64,000 bases of DNA from Thamnaconus septentrionalis. Its lineage: Eukaryota; Chordata; Actinopteri; Tetraodontiformes; Monacanthidae. Below, piece by piece: positions 1-11,000 of the stretch. The notes under the pieces were generated by a model that saw only the letters and a program-made list of their open reading frames with translations, was not told where the DNA came from and did no database searches. The stretch is taken from the NCBI GenBank assembly GCA_009823395.1, contig CM020506.1:7856001-7920000 (forward strand). The letters are read 5' to 3'. Position 1 is the stretch's first letter. Each line of letters starts with the position of its first letter. The position numbers were made by a program, and so were the translations under genes.

Positions 1-895
1 GACATTTCTAATTTTATTTCACAAATAAACACAACTGAACCACAACCTGGTTCTTCCTCCGAAATGTAAGTCAGACATTGGCTGTCCATTTTGCCGATGA
101 GGCCTTCCCCCCCATCATGCATTAGGAAAGTCAGTGCAAAATAGGGAGCTCAGTGTTTTGATAGACTTTCTGTCACTTTCTTACTGGAGAGATAATTACA
201 GATAATCAAGGCTGCGTACGTTAAAGACTTTTATCGTACGCAGCAGAGAAGGAACGAGTCTGACACCTCAGGGAAAGAACATGTTGGATTTTGAAACAGT
301 GGTCGGTATGTACGTTCAGATGGAGACGTTTGGACAGCAGGAGTGCTGCCGTCTCTGCTAATAGGCGGGGTTGGGAAGGCTATCCGTCTTCATTTGGCGG
401 GCAAAGGGCTGAAAACGGATCCTAATATCTCCGTTTTCCAACAGACTCTTCACTCAGAATCACTGCAGCCCATTAACCACGTCAGAACTGCTGGGTTTAA
501 ATTATTTCGTACCTCTTTTTTTCCCTCTCCCCCTTTTTGCTTCGCCAATGGAGCACCCTGCTTCTATTTGCACCCCCCCATCTGAACTCTGAAGAGCACG
601 GTCCAATCTATACGTCTAGCCTTTCCAGTATGCATGCGGTGCATAGGAATTCCTCCTAGAGCCATGCTTCACAGTGTGCCACCCAATGTACCCTGCTTAT
701 TTGCCTGTGTAATTGTGTTCAGCAGCGTGGAATATTGGCTAACATACAAGGATTGCCAAAAGCAAGGGAAAAATGTCTAGAAAATCAAATGTCAGTCTGA
801 ATTATGGGCTGCCATCGGGACAACTTTATGTGAGTCCCAAGTCCATTACAAAGCCCGCCCCTCCTCTCTCTCTGCCTCCGCCGTGCCGCGGCCAG
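1..895 (+). other. end of upstream SUCLG2 intron
   Basis: This is intronic sequence ending in a pyrimidine-rich tract and the CAG acceptor at 893-895. It holds a perfect 10-bp inverted repeat at 211-244 (listed separately). No exon of the preceding SUCLG2 residues was found here, so the next upstream exon lies outside the window. Confidence 0.75.
211..244. repeat. perfect inverted repeat, 10-bp arms
   Basis: GCTGCGTACG at 211-220 is the exact reverse complement of CGTACGCAGC at 235-244, separated by a 14-base AT-rich spacer. It could form a hairpin or cruciform, or be the collapsed ends of a small transposon. No flanking gene depends on it. Confidence 0.7.
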
Positions 896-1048
896 GTGAT
901 GGTGGCCGAGGCCCTGGACATCAGCCGGGAGACGTACTTCGCCATCCTGATGGATCGCTCCTGCAACGGCCCCGTCATGGTTGGAAGCCCGCAGGGAGGG
1001 ATGGACATCGAGGAAGTGGCTGCCACCAACCCAGAGCTCATCTTCAAG
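896..1048 (+). CDS. suclg2: SUCLG2 exon (first in window), ATP-grasp domain, 51 codons
   Basis: The exon lies between acceptor CCAG (892-895) and donor GTACGT (from 1049) and is read in phase 0 at both ends. It encodes residues 1-51 of the visible 292, roughly human residues 141-191. The segment [14 protein letters not shown] starts the ATP-grasp strand/helix region, followed by [19 protein letters not shown] and [14 protein letters not shown]. This wording is distinctive of SUCLG2 and differs from SUCLA2. The exon-like reading continues into the intron only as a chance open frame past the strong donor, so the exon ends at AAG (Lys) 1046-1048. Codon third positions are strongly G/C, unlike the flanking intron. 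Confidence 0.96.
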
Positions 1049-1629
1049 GTACGTCGAACCCGTAGGCGGAGCCTCATGCTGAAGACACTAATCAGACATG
1101 AAGCAGCCGTTTACTTGTTTGATTCTGGTATGATGTGTTCCTCCGTGGCCACTGAGTAGCATTGTGCACAAGGATTATATGTATAGATCAAACCAGACAC
1201 ATTAAACTATACGGGTACAAAATAAGAAAGAAAAACACCTGAGAAGACAGTCAACGAGTGCCTCTACACAGTCTGATGGTCTGGAGCCTGCAGGAAACAG
1301 AATGACGGGTCATGAGGAGCAGTACAGCACGGGACAGGAAGTGACCCCAGATACTATTTCTTTTAAAAATATAATTTAAAAAAAAAAAAGCCCGAACAGC
1401 TGATCACATTTCATTCCAGCGCCAGCAAGAGTTGAAGTACGTACCACTTGCAAGTGATCAGAAGCTAGTGATGCCACGTTAGTCACATCGTTTAAGTATT
1501 GACTAGAAACAGTAATGCAGATCAACAGTATGTGATGTGAGTCAGTATGTGATGTGAGTTCACTACCTGTAAGAATAATACACAAACAGCTAAATTCGGA
1601 TGCAGACGAGATGCTGACAGGTGCTAAAA

Positions 1630-1822
1630 TGCATCCATCCATCCATCTTCTATACCCGCTTATTCCAATTCAGGGTCACGGGGGTCTGCTGGAGCCTATC
1701 CCAGCTGCCTTAGGGCGAAGGCAGGGTGACACCCTGGACAAGTCGCCAGTTCATCGCAGGGCCACATAGAAACAAACAACCATTCACACTCACATGCACA
1801 CCTACGGACAATTTAGAATATG
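1630..1822 (+). repeat. dispersed teleost repeat (LINE 3'-tail or SINE type)
   Basis: It begins with CATCCATCCATCC and continues through a very characteristic fish interspersed sequence (CTTCTATACCCGCTTATTCC, then GGGTCACGGGGGTCTGCTGG, CACCCTGGACAAGTCGCCAG, and CCTACGGACAATTTAGA at the end). I recognise the pattern from many teleost genomes, where it is usually annotated as the 3' end of a non-LTR retroelement. The exact family cannot be settled without a repeat library. Confidence 0.75.
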
Positions 1823-2837
1823 CTAAAATGCATTCTCGTCTTTTGTTGTCCTCCTCAGATTTTGCTTTGATAAATCCATAAATCTTACAGATCATTTTAA
1901 ATGTTAATCTCCCATCGCTGCTGTTGCTCTTGTGTGCTGTGAGTTTTCAAACCTCTAGTCTTGCTGCAGAAGTCTCCCTTTCCTCCCTCGCTGCAGAGCC
2001 GTGATGATATTGATTCAATCACTTAAGGCAGCTCAGCTCATCACCGGATTAATTGATGCGGAAACACTTCCACGCCCATATTAAGACATTTTTGAGGAAT
2101 CTCGACTCTTTGAGGATCGTGTTGCTGAAGCGCCCGACTTAACAAAATAAAAAATTCCATAATGTGAAAAGTGATTGGATTAGGTGGGTGGGTGATTGGT
2201 CCTCTGAGGTGTGTGTTTTCTTTTGCGCGACTTGAGACCGACTCCTCTCCCCTCCCACATCTTTGCTCCGTGATTCCTCTCTGTAATTGACAGAAAGTGT
2301 CATGTAAATGAGGCCAGGACTGGATTACCCAGCGGGTCTTCCAGATGGAACCCTGCGATCATGTTTTTCCTCTAACTCGATCAAACTCATCGTCCCGGTG
2401 CCGACTCATTGCGCTGTGGCAGCTGAATGCATGCGGCGACACGGCGGCAACAAACGTGAACAATCGGGCAACAAACAGGCGGCCGTCTGCGTTTTTTTTC
2501 CCCCGCGCTGCATCTGCTCACATTTTACACAATGTCGTTGTAACATTTGCAGTCTTGGCATTGCAGAGAAAGCTGAGTTCAACTGCAGACTCGGATTCAT
2601 TCGGCAAATCAACAGCAAATTTCAAACGGCACGTGCAATAACAGAGCCGTGTACATCTCTCGCTTCCAATTGTCAGTTTAATTTGCCCTCACTTGCCCTG
2701 TTCACAGTGTTACTCCAGAGTTTTATCCTTGTGCCTGCACGGTGGGATAGTTCTGCTCTTGTTTTCCTCACACTCAAGTGCATTTGTTGTTTTAATCATG
2801 TTCATCTTTCGCCACAAATAGTTTCAGAGATTCATAG

Positions 2838-2935
2838 TAAAGTGAGTACCATGACTTAGGGATAAAGTCATCAGCTGGGAGGTTGTGGGTTCCATCCCTG
2901 CCGAAAGAGGACCCTAAACTTCGCTGCCTTTCACC
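2838..2935 (+). repeat. tRNA-derived SINE fragment (probable)
   Basis: The sequence around 2875-2905 (GCTGGGAGGTTGTGGGTTCC followed by ATCCCTGCC) resembles a tRNA-derived SINE head. GGTTCCATCCC approximates the pol III B box GGTTCGANTCC. The upstream A box is too decayed to place confidently, and no poly(A) or microsatellite tail was seen. Confidence 0.4.
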
Positions 2936-3195
2936 CTGGAAAGTTGTGTTGGACTATAAGTGCCATGGAAAACGCATAAGTGTATTTGAAAGTCTAACAT
3001 TTTGAAAGTGTCCCCTTTCTGCTACACAACCACCCCCTTGCGTGCTCCCCCACCACAACTTTATTATGGCTTTTGCCAGACTGCAGTGATTGCCTTCGTA
3101 ATTGCTGTCCTTCTTGGGCTCCCTGGGCATTTCCTTGCAACTCACTTCGTTTTCCTTCCCTCTGTTTGTCTCCACCCCGCCGCTGGATCTCGCAG

Positions 3196-3285
3196 GAAGT
3201 CATCGACATATTCGAAGGCATGCGCGACGACCAGGCGCTCCGCATGGCAGCTAATTTGGGTTTCAAAGGGCCTCTGCAGAGACAG
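3196..3285 (+). CDS. suclg2: SUCLG2 exon, ATP-grasp domain, 30 codons
   Basis: Acceptor CGCAG ends at 3195 and donor GTAATG starts at 3286; the exon is phase 0/0. It encodes residues 52-81 of the visible protein: EVIDIFEGMRDDQALRMA then ANLGFKGPLQRQ. Human SUCLG2 has EQIDIFEGIKDSQAQRMAEN at the same place, so the match is clear with expected fish-mammal substitutions. It belongs to the helical part of the ATP-grasp fold before the metal-binding strand. Longer open frames around it on both strands are shadows running through the intron. Confidence 0.95.
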
Positions 3286-3840
3286 GTAATGTATGCACCT
3301 GGGGCTTCAAACTGGATGCGGAGAAGAGGCAGCGGGGATCTGAGGGGCCACAAACACACACTCACTGTCGCAGCCGCAGAGTTTCCACCGAGGCGGGTTT
3401 TTGAAGTGTCATTGCTCGAGACTGCGCCACCGAGTCGTTTTTTGTTTTTTTCTCTCTTTGTCTATCACACAATGGGACGTGCCAGCGTGTCAGAGCTGGC
3501 ACTATTAATAGTAACAACATTTGATGGATCTTAAATCTCAATGGAGGAAAAGTCTCCTCCAAGCATGCACAATCATTTCACACAATTCCAAATTCGGTAC
3601 TTATGTTAGTTTAGACTGTGGAATCTGCTGAGGTGTCCGTCCTTGTTTTCAACTGCTAGAAGTGTTCAAGGATGTTTTCTAACACACACATGCACAGTTT
3701 TAACGCAGAGAGACTCACACTTAAGTGAAAAGAAACTTCAACAACTGTTAAGATGGTGAAACGCCGACCTGCGTTTGATGGCTGCGGCCGCTTCTGAGCT
3801 CAACCACCAGGTGATTCTTGTTCCTCTGTGGGCCTTGCAG
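3286..3840 (+). other. SUCLG2 intron, 555 bp
   Basis: This is the shortest intron in the window, from donor GTAATG to acceptor CCTTGCAG ending at 3840. I see no repeats or other features in it. Confidence 0.85.
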
Positions 3841-3937
3841 GCTGCAGACCAGATTAAGAGGCTCTATGATCTGTTCCTGAAAGTCGACGCCACTCAAGTC
3901 GAAGTCAATCCGCTTGGAGAGACTCCCGAAGGACAAG
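3841..3937 (+). CDS. suclg2: SUCLG2 exon with metal-ligand Asn, 97 nt
   Basis: Starts after TTGCAG in phase 0 and ends in phase 1 (a lone G at 3937). It encodes residues 82-113: AADQIKRLYDLFLKVD then ATQVEVNPLGETPEGQ. The Asn in EVNPL (residue 104 here) corresponds to the Mg2+-nucleotide ligand known in bacterial SucC (Asn199 in E. coli). The donor GTACTT is weak: +5 is T and the intron is T-rich. It is followed only 16 bases later by a 121-bp (GT)n tract, a context that could affect recognition of this exon. Confidence 0.95.
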
Positions 3938-3949
3938 GTACTTTGTGTG

Positions 3950-4075
<126 letters not shown>

Positions 4076-4723
4076 GAATTCACTTGATAATATCTTTGAT
4101 GAAGCTTTGCCCGTTTGATCACATGCATCTGGATTAAATAACCTTGCAAGGCAGCCTCATAGTCGGATTTCAGCTTTTATAATATACTTGAAATAGAAAA
4201 TAGAAATTGCTACCATTAGACTGAAGTTGAATCAGGACTTGTCATGATTGCTATAAAAAAAATAAACTGGGAGTCATGGCACCACCTGTTTCAGTTCAGT
4301 ACTGGTAGGCATTGTTACCCCTCATCTTTCTGAAAAACTAAAACCATTTATGTTGTCTGACATTAAAACAAAGCCAAAATTGCCCTGTTCATTGTGTCAA
4401 AAATAATTTCCCTTTTATTTAAAGTTGCGTTAGTGTTTCATCTCTTCACTAAAGCTGAGCTTTTTTCTGCTTTACTCAAGAGCAGCAGGGAACCTCTTAT
4501 CTCAAACTCCATCAGCTCTTTTGTCGCCTGTTCTTCCTTGTGTACACCTTTTTATTTCCTTATAATGGTCTTGTTTTCGCACACTTGGAACATTCTTTGT
4601 AGTCAAAATCACAAAGACAGATGCAGAAATGGATAAATCATGAAACAGAATGCTTTATCAACTCTTTTTTATATATATATTTTTTCCCCCCTGACTGCAC
4701 CACTTAAATTTGTTTGGCTGCAG

Positions 4724-4800
4724 CAGAGTTGGACGGTGTTCAGCAACTGTGGAGGGACTTCCTGTTCAACGACAAGATGTGCGGAGTCAAATCCTGTTGA
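4724..4800 (+). other. exon-like segment in SUCLG2 intron (candidate alternative terminal or poison exon)
   Basis: Behind a tandem acceptor CAGCAG (4721-4726) lies an open stretch that, spliced to the phase-1 end of the exon at 3937, reads ELDGVQQLWRDF then LFNDKMCGVKSC and stops at TGA 4798-4800. Both NAGNAG choices keep the frame. Third codon positions are mostly G or C (about 18 of 24), like the real exons and unlike the AT-rich flanks. A possible donor (GTAAAT) follows at about 4804, and an ATTAAA poly(A)-type signal lies at 5201. It matches no known SUCLG2 sequence that I can recall. It could equally be a chance open stretch. Confidence 0.3.
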
Positions 4801-6994
4801 CCTGTAAATGGGTCTTTCTGCCTCTGGGATATTTACTTGTACCCAGTGCAGTTAAATAACACTCACATCAGCGTCAGCTCTTCTGCTTGATGCAGTGTCA
4901 CTCCATAAGGTTCCCGCTGTACCTTCGTTTTCTGTTCAACTTTAGAGAACTCATACTATATCAACTTGTTACTTTTCATCTGACGCAACCTGCACAAATA
5001 ATTGCACCTTCTGTTTGTCCTGGTGCTTGAACTGATGCTCAACTGAACCTTTAACATGTTTGTAAGGAGACAAGAAAAAACAAAACAAGGTGCTCTCAGA
5101 CTGCGGAGCCAAAACCCAGCTGGTGTTTTGCTCACTAACTTTTTAAGAGGGGTAAGTGCCGTTTGTGACTTCATGAAGGGCTGTTGGTAAAACAAGGGAC
5201 ATTAAAGGTCATCTTAGTACAGTTTATACAGATATATTCAGTTTTTTCCCTTGAATGGAAAACCTTAAATTTGCAGAGATGTATTCTTATTGGCCTTTTA
5301 AATCTTTAAATTTTATTCAAACACCCTTCTGTTGTCACCAAAACAGCTGTGAGTCGTTCTGTCGAGACATATTACAGGTCTCTGCTAATGCTCTGCGGCT
5401 TTGATGTTATTTTGTCTGGAAAAAAAAAAACAAGACTCTTGTTCCAAGTATGCTTTATCAAAGATTGACAAGAGACCCATGTTGTTCTATGATGTTTTAT
5501 GAATATTAATATAATCATACTTTCCTGGCAGTAGATTTTTTTTTAGGAGGCGGTACGAGCTCCCCTCTCCCACCAGTAGAAGGAAAGAGGTTAACATCGA
5601 AATTAAAGAGGTCTGTGATAGTTGAAAGACTGAGATTCAGCTCACACTTTGTCGGTATGATTCAGAGAGCAGATAATGATGTTGGTTTCTGGAACTGAAA
5701 CGAATCCCATTTGGCCTCGGGACACCTGGCAATTCAGCTCCCTGACGAAGGTTTGAGGACGAGCAGAGATGGACTCAGGACTGATGAATGTGACCGAAAC
5801 ATTGTCGTGCCGGTTCCCAGAAATACGAGAGATCCAACTGTATGTCTTATCAAAGCTGAGAAGCGTGTGTACATCTAAACATGTGCTTTTTAAGCAAACG
5901 TGCAGCAGGTAGAAGTTTCACATATCAGAACAAAATGCAACAAAAAAGTAATAAACTAACACAGGAAGTGCAGGGAAGGTTCCTGGCAGCAGCAGAATTA
6001 GAAAAGCGAGCGCATTGCAGGTGATGATTTATTTGTGTCAGGCTGCCACAAATAAATGAATGAGCGGGAATATTCATAAGACTGACACATTATTATGTTG
6101 CGGCAGTAGCAGCACCGGCAGCCTGACAGTGTTTTGAGTTGAAGTGAAACTAATGAGGTCGACTTCATTACGTTTGGACGTTTTAACCTGACTCTTTGTT
6201 TCCTTGCTTTCAGTCTAAATGCTAAGACGAGCTAACAAACCAACGGTGCCAAATGTGCGTGATTTACTCCACGTCCATTAATTCACATTTTAGTTCAGAA
6301 ACCCTCCATATGCTGTTTTCTCTGAAAACCAATACAAATTCCTTCACAAACAAGCGCGTGGATAAAAATGAATTACACATGCTCCTTTCTCATTAATAAT
6401 AGAAGTCACAGCTGACGCTTGTCCTCCTTTTTTTCTGCATGTATCAAAAGCAACAAAGGTCATCTTCATTATTGCTGTTCATTAAAGTTTACTGTCCGAT
6501 GAGATGGAGAGAGGGAGGGATACCAATTCTATATTCTTTTTACCTCATCCTCAAGTAATGATTCCACGCACACACGTAACAAACAGAACCAATATCTGGG
6601 AAAAGAAATGTAGAAATGTAAAGAATGTTGAACAGCTCCTTTAAAGCAGAGCCACTCGGGAAGTGTTGTGTTGCTCTCATGCTGGTTTTCTCCAGGTAGC
6701 TTTACTTTGAAACGCGTCGCCTTTGAAGTGTCGCAAGGAAATGTCCACTCACTAAAACGCTTTATCCCTCCGAGGCGGCGTCTCCAATCCCATCTCCTTC
6801 ATGGAGCCGGCCGCTGAAATAATTAAGACTAGTGTGCCGGTGGGACACGCCGCTCGCTTCATTAACTCCCCGCTTTTAGAAACAACGCTAAGTTCGCTTT
6901 TAATGTGCAAACTCCTCCGTCGCACCTCTTTATCACAGTTCGCCGTGCTTGTCTGCCTGACGCCTGTGCTCTTCCCCACTCCGCTCCGAAACAG

Positions 6995-7156
6995 TGGTTT
7001 GCTTTGACGCCAAAATCAATTTTGACGACAACGCTGAGTTCCGTCAGAAAACCGTGTTCGCCATGGACGACATGAGCGAGAGCGACCCCCTGGAGACCGA
7101 GGCGGCTAAGTGGGACCTGAAGTACATCGGCCTCGACGGAAACATCGCCTGCTTTG
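6995..7156 (+). CDS. suclg2: SUCLG2 exon with metal-ligand Asp, 162 nt
   Basis: Acceptor AACAG ends at 6994 and donor GTACGA starts at 7157; phase 1 in and 1 out. The G from the previous exon completes a Val codon. The exon encodes residues 114-167: VVCFDAKINFDDNAEFRQ, then AMDDMSESDPLETEAAKW and DLKYIGLDGNIACF. The Asp in CFDAKI (residue 118) matches the second Mg2+ ligand of SucC (Asp213 in E. coli). LKYIGLDGNIACF closes the ATP-grasp part before the ligase domain. Reading past 7156 gives intron-derived sequence; the donor ends the exon there. Confidence 0.97.
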
Positions 7157-8999
7157 GTACGAAGACAAATTCAAAGAGATGTTTTGTGTTGTTTTTGTTT
7201 CTTTGTTTGCCTCCACAGCGTGCTCACCACGTCCTCCTTGAGTTAAAGGCCTATGATGCACAGACATGAAGGCTCAGACACAATAGCTGAAACTTGTGTG
7301 GTGTCTGTTGTTTTGTATGACTTTATTTCTACAAGGTCTGTTTGGGTAGAAACAGAAGAACAGAATCTTTAAGACAAGTATTTATGGATCCCTGGTGTTA
7401 AACTTGAGCATAACCTTGGAAGTCACGCATGTCATGACCTCCTGCCTTTAGTTACACATCAAGTGGGAAACATTGTTGACCCCAACTGAGAGGTGCTTAG
7501 CCCAAGGATCAAGTCATGCTTTGATCTGTTATCAGATTGGTTTTATTACTTGAGCCTGATTGGTTTGTATAGACTAACGGACTCCACACTTTTCCCTTGC
7601 ATTAAATTTATTCCTTTGCGATCAAGTCAACGGAGATTCCATCAACATCTACACATCGTCGCTGCATACGAAACCACGCTTGACGAAAAGGGAAGACGGC
7701 CCGGGCTTCTCTCCATGCACTCCACATTACATGCAGCTTGCAGAGGACTCCGGGAGGAGTGCCGCCGTAACCAATGTGTTCTAATTAGCCATAATCCGCA
7801 TAGAAACTCTCCTGTGAGCCAGATTGTTAGCGCTCTCATTAAAGGGCCCCCATCTCTTGTCGTAAATCAAAGCTTTTACAGTGTGCAAGCGGCCCTAACA
7901 GGTGCTCGCACATCTTACCCAGTAGCCTCGTAAAATACATTAGATGTCTGTCGCCGCCGGACCCCCCCCCCTCGCCGATAAGACGCAGACAACAAAAACA
8001 CGGCCCTATGGAGCGTCCTCGGCCCTTAAATGCCCTGCTGCTTCCTGTGAGAGGCAGCTGTTAAGAAAAAAAGAAAGAAAGAGTTTCCCTTTTTTTTATT
8101 AAGTTCTCAGTAGGGGAGCTTGCCAGAGCTCGTGCACAGTTTGGCTAAACCAAATGGGGCGAGACATTTTTGTGTTCTCGGTTCAGCAGGGTTCCCACGA
8201 AACCTCAAAGTTAACTAAACAGTGACACAGGCTGGCAAAGGAGTGGGGAGAGAAACTGCTCCACCACCCATTCAATCAAAGAGAATGTTTCAGTTTGGTC
8301 ATTTTTTTGTGTGTGTATGTTCTGTTTTAAGCCACTTAAAGTATCGAACGTCTCTGATTAGAGGATTTCCAGCCAGGCTCTTTGAGCCCGACATTCTTTT
8401 TAGGCAGTTGCTCCTCTTTGGCTGATAATGCACCGCTTGGATTCCTTTGTGGGAGTTCCTTTCATTCCATCTCTGCTCTCCTTTAGTGGCTGCAGTGTTA
8501 TTATTTTTTTTTTTTAGCTTTATTTCACAACAACAACAAAAATGATGAGGTTGCCACGCGTTGATCAGAGGAATTTTTTTCCCTGACTAGGTCGATAAAG
8601 TCACCATAACCTCACTCCTGTCCCATTTTGATCTGTTCTCTCAAACCGAATGTGTTGGACAAATGCTCACTCCAAGAGAAGCAGGAACATCAATTCCGCT
8701 GTCTGAAATGTTATTCCCAAACATCTTCAGTGTTCAAGTGCTGATGCCAGCCATGAACTCCAGCGTTGCCCAAACTCTGATGAAAGAAACTCATCATCGC
8801 GTCCTAGTGAAAGGAATCCTGGAGACATGAAGACATGCTCCTCTGAAGACAAAGGCCTGATGGTCTCTAATATCTTATAATTCAGTCTAATGGACCACAG
8901 ATGTTCCTTATTGTCTGTTTGTTCTTCCGATTAATCAGCTCAGAGGTGAATCTCTTCCTGTTTTGGCGTCGTCATCATGTTAATGTCCTCTCCTCCCAG
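7157..8999 (+). other. SUCLG2 intron, 1843 bp
   Basis: Donor GTACGA, acceptor CTCCCAG ending at 8999. The sequence is mostly unique. About 7690-7930 is a mixed-composition block that may be conserved non-coding sequence. No repeats of note and no other exon were seen. Confidence 0.85.
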
Positions 9000-9142
9000 T
9001 GAATGGAGCCGGTTTGGCCATGGCCACGTGCGACATCATTGACCTGCACGGAGGGAAGCCGGCCAACTTCCTGGACCTCGGCGGAGGCGTCAAAGAGCGC
9101 CAGGTGTACGAGGCCTTCAAGCTGCTCACCGCTGACCCCAAA
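9000..9142 (+). CDS. suclg2: SUCLG2 exon, start of CoA-ligase domain, 143 nt
   Basis: Acceptor TCCCAG ends at 8999 and the consensus donor GTAAGT starts at 9143. It enters in phase 1 and leaves in phase 0. It encodes residues 168-215: [20 protein letters not shown], then [18 protein letters not shown] and [20 protein letters not shown] and NFLDLGGG are hallmarks of the C-terminal ligase domain shared with bacterial SucC. The following intron is 25 kb, so this exon closes the 5' cluster. An open frame continuing into the intron is not coding. Confidence 0.97.
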
Positions 9143-10245
9143 GTAAGTGCAGCAACCGAATCCTTGAGCCAAGCAATTTGAGTCTCTACCGACGCCACAG
9201 ACATGCATGTCTGTCTGGCAGCGGCGGGCGGCACATCCAGTGCAACCCATCCACCTCGTGCACGCTTTGTCACCGTGGCAACGAGGTTCGTTAGAATACA
9301 GACCTTTTGCCTAATGTGACCACGATCAACTCGGAGAAAACGGGAGGCAACAACGTGGCACCGCAGTCGTCTTTTCTTTTTCTTTTCACACACACAGCAA
9401 ACTTCTGCACTTTGAGACTTAAATCACGAGTGCGCGCGCGCACATTTGGTCACAAATTTCCATCTTAAAACAATTGACTGGTGGAAGGAAGTCTTGCAGC
9501 TCGGGATGAGTGGCAGCTCGGGTTGCGATCTCGCTCCATGTTCGGAAAGCTAATAACTCCAAAGCAAACATCGTGAGCCTTGTATCGATGTGGCGCCGCC
9601 GAATGTGTGTTGACACTCATCACGCCGCTAATTCCCCCGCCGCCGGCGTTCCCACATCTTTCCTCTCTGAGCTTCGGTTCGTCGCCGTGTTTGCATTGCC
9701 GGCGAGGGTTACATGCGCTGCAGCGAAAAAGCCACCCTCCCTTGTCTTAATTGCACATACTGTTTTCATCTCGACGGCAGGCACTTTCAAAAAAAGAAAA
9801 AAAAAAGCTTCTTCTTATATATCTTTCTTTTTTAAGAAGAAATGTCTCTATTTTTCACTGTTGACAACTTCTGCTCTTGCTCTCCAGTTCACATTAGTAA
9901 TCTGTAATTTATGTCGAGGTTGCTTATACCTCGGGAGATCAAGTCAAACAGAGGGAGACAGCCAGAGACAACAGGGCCGCCCGCGCAAGTCCAAAGATAA
10001 AAGAAGAAATGAGTTGAGCAGAACTGTTATTGTGGAAGGTCTGATACATCAGTTAGTTAAGCCCAAGCATTTTGATTGGACAAGAAGGCATCCCACAGTG
10101 TTGTGGGTGCAGTAGAACAGTAACCTTTCCTTCTTCCACGTTCATGTACGGTTTCGGCATCACAGGTCTTCTCTCTAATGTTGCGTCTGAATCAGATTTT
10201 TTTTTCCTTTTTTTCCGTCTGGGTTGATTTACCACAGGGAGTGTC

Positions 10246-10330
10246 AATAGCTGCGTTTCCATGACAGTTGTTCGCAAAATAAAAATATTTCTAAAATTTT
10301 GACAAAGTACAATTAACATTGCGATGAGCC
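10246..10330 (-). mobile_element. TIR element end (same family as 33173-33529)
   Basis: It starts with TAGCTGCGTTTCCATGAC. Read on the minus strand, its core (attgtactttgtcaaaa, then ttagaaatatttttatttt) closely matches the right end of the element at 33173-33529 and the copies at about 51108 and 55916. The far boundary was not found and may be near 10480. Confidence 0.5.
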
Positions 10331-10708
10331 GTAATTCTCGCAGTCGTGTGATGTCGGGAGCTGTCCAGGGTGCTGAATTTACTAGCAGACACTCCACGGC
10401 GATGAACAACGTTGCCTCTTTGCAGCGCAACATGATTTTTTAAAAAATGTTTCTGGAAGCATTGGGAGCCGTTCTGAACGAGCACTGCTTCATAATTCTA
10501 TTACTGACACGGTCCAGCAATAAATATTAAACAAAATCTGCCTATCTGGAAATGTGCTGCATAAAAATCAGTGCTATAAGAAAAAAAAAAAGCAAAGACG
10601 TGTCATTGTCTCCTGGCCTTGGTGCTGTCGATTAGCATTGATTCCTGGAACTCTGTATTAATGCCCGTCTAACCATATAAAATAATTAAAACATTCAATT
10701 GACAGGGC

Positions 10709-10770
10709 CTTCTTCTCCTCCTCTTCCTCCTGATCCTCTTCCTCCTCCTCCTGTTCCCTCTCCTCCACAC
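10709..10770 (+). repeat. polypyrimidine CTTCCTCCT tract
   Basis: A run of CTT/CCT triplets almost free of purines on this strand. It is a simple-sequence tract able to form triplex DNA; no gene is associated. Confidence 0.8.
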
Positions 10771-10894
10771 GCCTTGTGTTCCTCTATTTCTGTTTTAGAC
10801 TGATGTACCAGATCAGGATTCCAGATGGGGGTTTTAAGCCCTGCTGTCTGTTGGTCCTGTTGCCATGTATGGCAGAACAGGACTGACATTAAAC

Positions 10895-11000
10895 TGGCTC
10901 GGAAGCCCCATTAGCATTTCTACCAGGGAAGCTGCTCTGATCTGCCCAGGGAATATTAATCATTTCACAATAAGGAAGAGGGAGCTGCTCATTTGCATTT
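10895..11000. promoter_or_regulatory. candidate conserved non-coding element
   Basis: A mixed-composition, non-repetitive block with an exact octamer ATTTGCAT (10991-10998), CATTAGCAT and GGGAATATTAATC. The combination of POU and homeobox-type sites in unique intronic sequence is typical of developmental enhancers. This is inference from motif content only. Confidence 0.25.

Larger units (their letters stand above)
1049..3195 (+). other. SUCLG2 intron, 2147 bp
   Basis: Donor GTACGT and acceptor CGCAG. It contains a dispersed teleost repeat at about 1630-1822 and a tRNA-SINE-like fragment at about 2838-2935 (both listed separately). No other exon was seen. Confidence 0.85.

Noticed and set aside
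2308..2859. 183-residue + strand frame
   Set aside because: It lies in a SUCLG2 intron and shows no domain. It is cysteine- and serine-rich in the way of random translation.
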